Source: Lentisphaerota bacterium
GTDB taxonomy: Bacteria > Verrucomicrobiota > Kiritimatiellia > RFP12 > UBA3636
NCBI GenBank assembly: GCA_022837245.1
Contig: JALHHX010000133.1
Location: 5,471-11,540, forward strand
Length of the DNA: 6,070 bases
Direction: 5' to 3'
Shown piece by piece: positions 1-5,159 of the stretch. Position numbers and translations under genes: made by a program. The notes below the pieces were generated by a model, which did not search any database, was not told where the DNA came from, and saw nothing but the letters and a program-made list of their open reading frames with translations. Numbering within the stretch: the first letter of the stretch is position 1; each line of letters starts with the position of its first letter.

Positions 1-198
1 AGATGTGGGCGGTTCATATTCGGCATTGGCTGCGGTTTCCTGACGATGATCATACGCGTGGTGCCGGGCGGGGCATACCCCGAAGGCGTGACTTTCGCCA
101 TACTCATAATGAATGCTCTCACACCGCTTATAAACAAAGCAATGCGCTATAACAGCTTTGGAGCAAACAGCGGAAAATTCGCAGGGAAGGCTGCTTGA
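1..198 (+). CDS. rnfD: RnfD, C-terminal fragment (electron transport complex membrane subunit)
   Basis: Frame 1 is open from the window edge to a TGA at 196-198 and gives 65 residues of a protein that starts outside the window. The fragment has a glycine-rich hydrophobic segment (IFGIGCGFLTMIIRVV) followed by the block PGGAYPEGVTFAILIMNALT, which is typical of the C-terminal end of RnfD/NqrB-type membrane subunits. In the family, RnfD carries a covalently bound FMN and forms part of the ion-translocating membrane core; the flavin-attachment threonine would lie upstream and cannot be checked here. The following rnfG and rnfE support the call. The last codons contain GGGAAGG (184-190), which probably serves as the ribosome-binding site of rnfG, so the two genes are tightly coupled. 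Partial only because of the window edge; no sign of damage. Confidence 0.9.
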   Translation, partial: RCGRFIFGIGCGFLTMIIRVVPGGAYPEGVTFAILIMNALTPLINKAMRYNSFGANSGKFAGKAA

Positions 199-199
199 A

Positions 200-766
200 A
201 TGAAAGAATCAACAAGACTTGTAGTAGTGCTCTCAGTAGTGTGTCTTGTATCGGCACTGGTCGTCGCCATCGCTGACGACCTTACCAAGGACGCGATTAA
301 ACTCGCTAGAGAAAAACAGAGGCTCTCAGCCGTCTACGAGGTCCAGCCCGAAGGCGCCACGAACATCGTGGAAAAGACAATCGCCATTCCTTCTCCACTC
401 GACGGCTCATCCGCCACCAACTCATATTGGCAGACCGATAAAGGCTACGTCATACCAGTCACAGTGCCGAACGGTTACGCTGGCGATATTTCGCTCGTGC
501 TCGGTTTCGCCGGAGACGACTTCTGGAGTTACAAGGTCCTTGAACATTCGGAGACGCCGGGGCTTGGGGAGAACATAACAGGCTCGTTTATAGAGAAAGT
601 CAAACGGAGACCCATCTTCGGAACTAAATGGGCTGTCACAAAAGACGACGGCGATATTGAGCCAATCACCGCCGCCACAATCTCCTCGCGCGCCATCTGC
701 GACGCAATAGGGCAGGGCATCAAAATTCTCGAAGCAATCGAAATTGAAAGGGACTGCCATCAATGA
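200..766 (+). CDS. rnfG: RnfG, flavin-carrying subunit of the Rnf complex
   Basis: A 188-residue protein with one N-terminal membrane helix (about residues 7-25) and the rest exported. It carries the family block ETPGLGE (residues 118-124). Near the C-terminus it has ITAATISSRA (156-165), equivalent to the FMN-attachment motif usually written TGAT-x-S/T. Thr160 would be the residue flavinylated by ApbE, and the usual Gly is Ala158. RnfG passes electrons through this covalent FMN within the ferredoxin:NAD+ oxidoreductase. I chose the ATG at 200 because GGGAAGG lies 9 nt upstream and it begins one base after the rnfD stop. A TTG at 158 in the same frame would add 14 residues inside rnfD and has no such site. 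The stop TGA overlaps the rnfE start by 4 nt (ATGA), as expected for an operon. No apbE gene is visible in the window. Confidence 0.93.
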   Translation: MKESTRLVVVLSVVCLVSALVVAIADDLTKDAIKLAREKQRLSAVYEVQPEGATNIVEKTIAIPSPLDGSSATNSYWQTDKGYVIPVTVPNGYAGDISLVLGFAGDDFWSYKVLEHSETPGLGENITGSFIEKVKRRPIFGTKWAVTKDDGDIEPITAATISSRAICDAIGQGIKILEAIEIERDCHQ

Positions 767-1404
767 AATCCTGGAATATAATTAAAAACGGAATCTTCAG
801 CGAGAACCCGATTTTCCGTCTTGTTCTTGGCATGTGCCCAACTCTCGCCACGACCACCTCGATTGAAAACGGATTTGGGATGGGCGTCGCCACCACAGTC
901 GTGCTGACAGCCTCTAACGGGCTGATTTCCTTGATCCGCAATGTCATACCATCGCAGGTGCGCATCCCATGCTACATCGTCGTCATCTCTTCGCTCGTCA
1001 CAGTTGTCGAAATGGTGATGCAGGCATTCGTGCCCGTGCTCTACGACAGCCTCGGCATCTTCATTCCCCTAATCGTGGTTAACTGCATCATCCTCGGCCG
1101 TGCCGAGGCGTTCGCCGCCCGCAACACGGTCGCTGACAGCATTTTCGACGGCATTGGCATCGGTATCGGCTTTATTCTAGCCCTGACCCTCATTTCAGCA
1201 GTCCGCGAGCTTATCGGACACGTCGCCGTGATCGCGATCCTGCCAGTTGGCGGTTTCATAGCCCTTGGCTGTCTACTCGCGCTCTTCAACCACATAGGCC
1301 GATGCCGCGCCATCAAAGCAGGCAAGCCCGAGCCTGGCCCGCTGCGCCTTGACTGCCGCCACTGCGTTGTTGGCTGCGGAACGAAAGCCGTGGAAGAATA
1401 CTGA
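763..1404 (+). CDS. rnfE: RnfE, membrane subunit of the Rnf complex
   Basis: A 213-residue, very hydrophobic protein with about six membrane segments (roughly 17-33, 38-58, 68-89, 98-115, 126-147, 153-178). The signature GMCPTLA holds Cys25 and VVNCIILGRAEAFA holds Cys108. In the related NqrD/NqrE and RnfA/RnfE pairs, these two cysteines of each subunit ligate the intramembrane iron centre. The RAEAFA block and the length favour RnfE over its paralogue RnfA. A ribosome-binding site AAGGGA (748-753) lies 9 nt before the ATG, inside the end of rnfG. The polar C-terminal tail carries three more cysteines (198, 201 and 205, spacing C-x2-C-x3-C), which are not part of the core fold. No rnfA or rnfB follows, so the operon may have the order ABCDGE or the other genes may lie elsewhere. 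Confidence 0.93.
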   Translation: MKSWNIIKNGIFSENPIFRLVLGMCPTLATTTSIENGFGMGVATTVVLTASNGLISLIRNVIPSQVRIPCYIVVISSLVTVVEMVMQAFVPVLYDSLGIFIPLIVVNCIILGRAEAFAARNTVADSIFDGIGIGIGFILALTLISAVRELIGHVAVIAILPVGGFIALGCLLALFNHIGRCRAIKAGKPEPGPLRLDCRHCVVGCGTKAVEEY

Positions 1405-1426
1405 TCCCGCGCCCCGGCAAGCGCAC

Positions 1427-1434
1427 GGGAGGAG
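1427..1434 (+). promoter_or_regulatory. Strong ribosome-binding site of the NAD(P)HX repair gene
   Basis: GGGAGGAG lies six nt before the ATG at 1441. It is the best Shine-Dalgarno match in the window and decides the start. It also suggests that this gene is translated independently of rnfE even if they share a transcript. Confidence 0.8.
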
Positions 1435-1440
1435 CTTGTC

Positions 1441-2994
1441 ATGAGATATGTAAGCACGGACGAAATGCGTCAAATTGACCTCGACACGATCGCGGCCGCT
1501 TTCCCGTTTCCCGAAATTCCGCGCGCGGACGCGCTCATGAAGCTCGCTTCGCTTGGACTCTCCAATTTCGTCCTGCGGATGTGCGCCGCAGAGGGGCAAA
1601 AACCTCCGGTACACATAGTTTTTGGTCCGGGCAACAACGGTGCGGATGCCGTCTATGCAGGCCTCGAATTATCCGCACACGGATTTATAGTCCGCTATTA
1701 CGCCGCGTTTGACCGTTCCAAATTGCGGGGCTCGCTTGCGGCTCTCGACGCCGCCGGCAAAATGCCAGCCGCGTCGTGGCCCGGCGACGATAATACATCA
1801 TGGATCCGCATGCCCGCCGCCGCCATAGAACCCGGCTCAATCGTGATTGACGGCATTCTTGGCATCGGTTCACATGGAGCTCCTTCAGGAATTCCCAAAG
1901 ATGCAATTGAATGGATCAACAAGCTCTACGATCGCGTCCGCATCATTGCCGTTGACATACCGTCAGGAGTAAACGGGGATACCGGCGAATGCCCCGGCGT
2001 GGCCGTCACCGCAAATTACACGGTATGCATGGGCATGCCCAAACGCGGGATGCGAACGGCGTCGTCGCTTAGCCACACCGGCTCGGTTTACATGGCAGAT
2101 CTAGAAATCGTCCCTGCGGCATTGGCTGGATCTGAAGGAAATTCGGCTGACGAAATGGTTGCCGAACGCGATGTGGCAGAGTCTATACCCTGCCGCAAGT
2201 GGGATGCGCATAAAGGCGATTTCGGGCACGTCTGCATCGTGGGCGGAGCCATGGGGTTTTGCGGCGCGCCTTCGCTTGCCGCGCTAGGCGCTTTGCGTGC
2301 CGGCGCAGGGCTTGTAAGCGCTTTAGTCCCGCGCGCTGTTGTGGACGTGGTGGCAACACGTGCGCCGGAAATGATGGTGTGGCCGGTTGATGGCTGGGAT
2401 GGGATTCGCACGGCGCCTTTAAGTTTCAAAGGGAAGATCGTAGTGGCAGGTCCAGGCATGGGACGCTCGTTGGAAGTTGGCAAAGCTGTCAGGTGGCTTT
2501 TGGAGGAAAGCGGAGCCGCCGGATTCGTCCTCGATGCCGACGCCCTTAATGCGTTTGAATGCGATGCAAAATCTATAAAAGGAAGCGGTCGCAAAATCAT
2601 ATTGACCCCGCATCCGGGCGAGGCTGCCCGCTTGCTTGGCGCCGAATTATCGACGGTTGTGGCTGACAGGGAAGGCTCGCTCAAAAAGCTTGTCGAACTC
2701 ACCGGGGCCGCCGTGATCTTGAAGGGGGCCGGCACATTGATTTCCGCACCGGGCAGGGGAGCGCACCTTGTACCGTGCGTCAATCCCGGCATGGCTTCCG
2801 GCGGCATGGGCGACGTCCTTGCCGGAATCGCAGGGGCGATGCTAGGCCGTGGTCTCTCTGCATTCGATGCGGCGCGTGCTGCCGCGTGGATCCACTCATG
2901 CGCCGGTGATGCCGCCGCTTTCCGCCTAGGTTGCGATGCCATGCTGGCCACCGACGTGGCCGCCGCCATCAGGGTGCGGCATCACCCTGCATGA
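1441..2994 (+). CDS. nnr: Bifunctional NAD(P)H-hydrate epimerase / ADP-dependent NAD(P)H-hydrate dehydratase
   Basis: A 517-residue protein of the usual two-domain length. The N-terminal YjeF_N-type epimerase domain (about 1-225) starts with an EMRQID block and has GPGNNGAD (62-69), DGILGIG (137-143) and DIPSG (172-176). The C-terminal dehydratase domain (about 245-517) has HKGDFGH (257-263), VAGPGMG (335-341), LDADALN (364-370), LTPHPGE (388-394) and GGMGD (454-458), whose Asp458 is the expected catalytic residue. Together the domains convert hydrated, inactive NAD(P)HX epimers back to NAD(P)H, using ADP in bacteria. GGGAGGAG (1427-1434) six nt before the ATG fixes the start. It lies 36 nt after rnfE with no terminator between, so co-transcription is likely. 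The epimerase glycine loop differs from the common NNGGDG form (here NNGADA), and the usual LMExAG stretch reads LMKLAS, so the epimerase half is divergent. The dehydratase half looks intact. Confidence 0.94.
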   Translation: MRYVSTDEMRQIDLDTIAAAFPFPEIPRADALMKLASLGLSNFVLRMCAAEGQKPPVHIVFGPGNNGADAVYAGLELSAHGFIVRYYAAFDRSKLRGSLAALDAAGKMPAASWPGDDNTSWIRMPAAAIEPGSIVIDGILGIGSHGAPSGIPKDAIEWINKLYDRVRIIAVDIPSGVNGDTGECPGVAVTANYTVCMGMPKRGMRTASSLSHTGSVYMADLEIVPAALAGSEGNSADEMVAERDVAESIPCRKWDAHKGDFGHVCIVGGAMGFCGAPSLAALGALRAGAGLVSALVPRAVVDVVATRAPEMMVWPVDGWDGIRTAPLSFKGKIVVAGPGMGRSLEVGKAVRWLLEESGAAGFVLDADALNAFECDAKSIKGSGRKIILTPHPGEAARLLGAELSTVVADREGSLKKLVELTGAAVILKGAGTLISAPGRGAHLVPCVNPGMASGGMGDVLAGIAGAMLGRGLSAFDAARAAAWIHSCAGDAAAFRLGCDAMLATDVAAAIRVRHHPA

Positions 2995-3028
2995 ACGCGC
3001 TGGCTTCGCGCGCTCAAAAGAATTCCCG

Positions 3029-3058
3029 TTGCCGTTTTTATGCGCCATGGAGTACAAT
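3029..3058 (+). promoter_or_regulatory. Possible sigma70-type promoter of the purH-like gene (distal)
   Basis: TTGCCG (3029-3034) and TACAAT (3053-3058) are separated by 18 bp in the 114-bp gap before the purH-like gene. Each box differs from consensus at one or two positions and the spacing is close to ideal. Transcription would start about 45 nt before the ATG. This agrees with the gap being the only sizeable one between plus-strand genes, where a new transcript would be expected to begin. Confidence 0.4.
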
Positions 3059-3079
3059 GGGGCGCGTGTGTAAACCCAA

Positions 3080-3085
3080 TATAAT
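3080..3085 (+). promoter_or_regulatory. Perfect -10 box (proximal promoter candidate)
   Basis: TATAAT is an exact -10 consensus 23 bp before the purH-like ATG. No convincing -35 box lies 16-18 bp upstream (the bases there are ATGGGG) and there is no extended TG. It would work only with an activator or an unusual sigma factor, or it may be chance. Transcription from it would leave a leader of roughly 15-17 nt that still contains the ribosome-binding site GGAGA (3097-3101). Confidence 0.3.
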
Positions 3086-3108
3086 CGAATAGAGCTGGAG
3101 AAATAAAA

Positions 3109-3795
3109 ATGGCCTTTAACATAGTTGACAAGACGGATGACGTGGTGCCTGTCCGAAATGTGCTGTTGAGTGTTTTTGACAAAAGCGGGATAGAGGAGCT
3201 GGTGAACGGGTTGGTCAAGACGTGCCCGGGAATAAAGTTCTTCAGCACGGGTGGAACATATAAACGCCTCGCGGACATATTGGGCGGCAAGGCGCCGGGG
3301 ACGCTCGTCGCGGTTTCTGATTACACCGGGCAGCCGGAGATGCAGGGGGGGCTCGTCAAGACGCTCGATTTCAAAATCTACCTCGGTCTTCTCGGTGAAA
3401 AATACAACGAGGCACACCAGGAAGATCTTAAACGCACGGGCGCCGTCGCATTCGACATGGTGGTTTCCAACCTGTACCCGTTCACGGAGGTTGTCGCGGA
3501 GAAGGATGTTTCGCCAGAGGCGGCGCGCACGAATATAGACATCGGCGGCCCGTGCATGATCAGGGCGGCGGCTAAAAACTATATCAGGGTGGCGTCCGTC
3601 ACAGATGCGGCAGACTACACTGGGATTATCGCTGAGCTACGTGCGAAAGGCGGACTCAGCCTCGCCACTCGCTTTGCGCTTATGAAGAAGGCCTTTGCCC
3701 ACACCGCTGCGTATGATACTGCGATTTCGAAATACTTCGCCGGGGTGGAGGAGTCGCGCATCGCCGCGACTTACAACCTCGCGGATAAATTATAA
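3109..3795 (+). CDS. purH: Stand-alone IMP cyclohydrolase domain (N-terminal half of PurH)
   Basis: A 228-residue protein matching only the IMP-cyclohydrolase (MGS-like) domain of PurH. The AICAR transformylase domain, which brings ordinary PurH to roughly 520 residues, is absent. Recognisable blocks in order are LLSVFDKSGI (19-28), FSTGGT (45-50), VSDYTGQPEM (69-78), VKTL (83-86), NLYPF (121-125) and NIDIGGPCMIRAAAKN (142-157), then a C-terminal AFAHTAAYDTAISKYF. Lys84, Tyr123, Asp144 and Lys156 correspond to conserved active-site residues of the family. The usual RVKTLHP loop is changed to LVKTLDF, losing Arg, His and Pro. The protein ends cleanly at TAA, followed at once by another gene, so this is not a frameshifted long PurH. 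Function is likely ring closure of FAICAR to IMP, with formyl transfer done by another protein. A different ligand or reaction cannot be excluded. The start has GGAGA eight nt upstream. Confidence 0.85.
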   Translation: MAFNIVDKTDDVVPVRNVLLSVFDKSGIEELVNGLVKTCPGIKFFSTGGTYKRLADILGGKAPGTLVAVSDYTGQPEMQGGLVKTLDFKIYLGLLGEKYNEAHQEDLKRTGAVAFDMVVSNLYPFTEVVAEKDVSPEAARTNIDIGGPCMIRAAAKNYIRVASVTDAADYTGIIAELRAKGGLSLATRFALMKKAFAHTAAYDTAISKYFAGVEESRIAATYNLADKL

Positions 3796-4643
3796 TGATC
3801 GACCTCCACGCCCACTCCACGTTTTCGGACGGCTCATGCAGCCCAGAAGAGCTGGTGGAGCTGGGAGTTGAGGCGGGGCTTTACGCGATGGCGCTGACCG
3901 ACCACGACACCGCGGCCGGAGTGCCACGTTTCCTGGCCGCCGCTGCGGAACGAGGGCTGAAGGCGATCTCGGGGCTTGAACTCAGCGTTGACGTTCCTTT
4001 TACTACCGTGCATATTCTGGCGTACGGATTCGATGTTGAGAACGTTGCGCTCAATGCGGCGCTTGAACGTGTGCGCGAGGGGCGCCGGCGTCGTAACGCC
4101 GAAATCATTTCGAAGCTCAGCCGTATGGGATGTTACGTATCAATGGCGGAAGTGCTGGCGGTCGCCGGCGACGAAGAAGTGGTGGCACGTCCGCATTTTG
4201 CCCAAGTCCTTGTCAAGAAGGGTTGTGCGCGTAGCATCCCGGATGCGTTCAGGCGCTTTCTTGTCCGAGGCGCGCCGGCGTATGCGGAGCGGGAGCGTAT
4301 GAAGCCCGCCGAGGCGCTACGCATCATACGGGAAGCAGGTGGAGTATCGTCGCTCGCGCACCCAGGGCTTTGCGGCATGGGCGTCAAAGAACTGCATGAT
4401 TTCGTGGGCGAGCTTGCCGGCATGGGACTCGGGGGAATCGAAATCTTTTATCCCGGTCATGGCGATGAGCAACGCGCGCAGTATCTTGAACTCGCGGCGG
4501 AATTCGGGTTCTTCGCGACGGGCGGGACGGATTATCATGGTGTGACGCGGCCTGATGTAAAGCTAGGTGCTGGTTTCGGTTCTTTAAACGTCGGGGATGA
4601 GCTTTTCGACGCGATTGAAAAGGTTTTAGGGGCTAGAAGTTAG
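3795..4643 (+). CDS. PHP-domain phosphoesterase (RNase AM / nucleoside 3',5'-bisphosphate phosphatase type)
   Basis: A 282-residue PHP-family metal-dependent phosphoesterase of the YciV/TrpH type, whose members are about this long. The trinuclear metal site appears complete: His5, His7 and Asp12 (IDLHAHSTFSDG), His37 (LTDHDT), Glu62 (GLELS), His73 (HILAYGF), His134 (RPHFAQ), His189 (LAHPG), Asp246 and His248 (GGTDYHG). Residues 80-185 include the helical insertion found in this subfamily. Known members remove the 3' phosphate from nucleoside 3',5'-bisphosphates such as pAp and trim RNA 5' ends; the substrate here is inferred only. The ATG overlaps the last base of the upstream TAA (TAATG) and no clear ribosome-binding site precedes it, so translation is probably coupled to the purH-like gene. 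The TAG stop lies in a G-rich tract. Identity as a PHP enzyme is firm; exact substrate is not. Confidence 0.92.
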   Translation: MIDLHAHSTFSDGSCSPEELVELGVEAGLYAMALTDHDTAAGVPRFLAAAAERGLKAISGLELSVDVPFTTVHILAYGFDVENVALNAALERVREGRRRRNAEIISKLSRMGCYVSMAEVLAVAGDEEVVARPHFAQVLVKKGCARSIPDAFRRFLVRGAPAYAERERMKPAEALRIIREAGGVSSLAHPGLCGMGVKELHDFVGELAGMGLGGIEIFYPGHGDEQRAQYLELAAEFGFFATGGTDYHGVTRPDVKLGAGFGSLNVGDELFDAIEKVLGARS

Positions 4644-4674
4644 GGTGTAGGGGGGTAGGGTATAGTACTAAGGG
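4629..4674 (+). other. G-rich tract over the stop codon of the PHP gene
   Basis: Guanine runs of 4, 3, 6, 3 and 3 occur at 4629-4632, 4643-4645, 4650-4655, 4658-4660 and 4672-4674, with a telomere-like TTAGGG at 4640-4645. The second run starts on the last base of the TAG stop. The spacing would allow a G-quadruplex, though one loop is 10 nt. The tract could mark the transcript end, or simply be low-complexity drift. Confidence 0.3.
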
Positions 4675-4692
4675 ACAGTGTCTTGAACCCGC

Positions 4693-4743
4693 AACCACCT
4701 GGCAGGAAGCCCGCAAGCAGAGGCCTGCTTGCGGTAAGTGGTT
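4693..4743. repeat. Extended hairpin with a perfect 10-bp stem
   Basis: CCGCAAGCAG (4711-4720) and CTGCTTGCGG (4725-4734) are exact inverted copies around a 4-nt loop. A second outer pairing, AACCAC (4693-4698) with GTGGTT (4738-4743), can close the base with an asymmetric internal loop. The 3' side is TTAAAAAG on the plus strand, not a T-run, so it is a poor Rho-independent terminator. It is more like an intergenic palindromic repeat or an RNA-stabilising hairpin at the 3' end of the PHP transcript. Confidence 0.6.
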
Positions 4744-4755
4744 AAAAAGCCGTGC

Positions 4756-4775
4756 GGGCTACATTTGCATAGCCC
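4756..4775. repeat. Short inverted repeat
   Basis: GGGCTA (4756-4761) and TAGCCC (4770-4775) pair perfectly around an 8-nt loop. It lies between the two stronger hairpins of this gap. No function is suggested by position or flanks. Confidence 0.35.
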
Positions 4776-4794
4776 TTGACAGCATAAGCAACAG

Positions 4795-4825
4795 CTCCGT
4801 GCCATCCTTCTGCGGAGGTTTTATT
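4795..4825 (+). terminator. Weak Rho-independent terminator candidate for the PHP gene
   Basis: CTCCG (4795-4799) pairs with CGGAG (4813-4817) and is followed by GTTTTATT (4818-4825). The stem is short (5 bp plus possible wobble) with a 13-nt loop. It is still the only hairpin with a T-rich 3' side on the plus strand after the PHP gene, about 150 nt downstream of its stop. Confidence 0.3.
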
Positions 4826-4830
4826 CACTC

Positions 4831-4856
4831 CCTGCGGGCAGGGCCTTGCCCGCAGG
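4831..4856. repeat. Perfect 10-bp stem-loop
   Basis: CCTGCGGGCA (4831-4840) and TGCCCGCAGG (4847-4856) are exact inverted copies around a 6-nt loop, GGGCCT. Size and loop core (GGCCT) resemble the hairpin at 4711-4734, suggesting two members of one palindromic repeat family. No T-run follows on either strand. Confidence 0.6.
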
Positions 4857-4877
4857 CATCCTTCATGCGTGGATTAC

Positions 4878-4953
4878 AGCCACAGAGTTCACAGAGAGCA
4901 CAGAGACGATCTCGCGGAAGTAGGGTTCTGAGGCCTCAGTGTCCTCTGTTGCT
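4878..4953. repeat. CACAGAG repeat forming an imperfect inverted repeat
   Basis: Three CACAGAG units start at 4881, 4890 and 4899, exactly 9 bp apart. The arm at 4878-4896 matches the reverse complement of 4935-4953 at 15 of 19 positions, so the element reads CACAGAG-type on the left and CTCTGT-type on the right. A 12-bp perfect palindrome, CTGAGGCCTCAG (4928-4939), overlaps the right arm. Similar CACAGAG / CTCTGTG intergenic repeats are familiar from many environmental genomes, where they often yield false small proteins rich in SVSSV or TEDTE. Here the minus strand reads TEDTEASE and SVLSVNSV. The element looks old and partly decayed. Confidence 0.6.
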
Positions 4954-5061
4954 AAGAAAAGCCAGTCTCCCAGGCCTTCAAAAACCTCACGCAGCAAGGG
5001 CAAATAGGCGGAAATCGGCCTGATATGCCGGAAAATCTTAAGAAATAGGACAAAAAAGCTT

Positions 5062-5084
5062 AAAAAAAAGAGGTTTTCGCAACC
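5062..5084 (-). terminator. Possible Rho-independent terminator of the GNAT gene
   Basis: Read on the minus strand, GGTT and AACC pair around a 5-nt loop (plus coordinates 5072-5075 and 5081-5084). They are followed by CTC and eight T residues (A-run at 5062-5069). The stem is very short, but the U-tract is strong and the site lies about 75 nt beyond the GNAT stop. A second T-run (A-run 5052-5057) follows. Confidence 0.3.
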
Positions 5085-5159
5085 CATAATAATATGGAGA
5101 GCAATAGGGATCAATGGTTTGCGTTGTTCTCTTCTTTTCATTTTCTCGAACGCCCAAGC

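Noticed and set aside
158..199. Longer rnfG start at a TTG (158)
   Set aside because: It lies inside rnfD, lacks a ribosome-binding site and adds residues before the normal membrane anchor. The ATG at 200 has GGGAAGG at the right distance.
2088..2969. 293-codon open frame on the minus strand
   Set aside because: It is antisense to the dehydratase domain, is low-complexity in Ala, Pro and Ser, and has no family motifs. It is a shadow of a high-GC gene.
4671..4710. tRNA-like sequence on the minus strand (GGTTCAAG with a preceding AGGTGG)
   Set aside because: The T-arm stem does not pair (CGGG has no CCCG partner at the right distance) and no acceptor or anticodon arm is found. At most a chance resemblance.
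4776..4781. TTGACA as a -35 promoter box
   Set aside because: No -10-like hexamer occurs 15-19 bp downstream and no gene follows on the plus strand.
4693..4953. CRISPR array
   Set aside because: The repeats differ from each other, spacing is irregular, and the 9-bp periodic units are too short. No cas gene is present.
4863..5141. 92-codon minus-strand open frame
   Set aside because: Its C-terminal part is the translation of the CACAGAG repeat, which often yields false small proteins. The remainder is a short hydrophobic stretch from A/T runs with no family similarity that I recognise.
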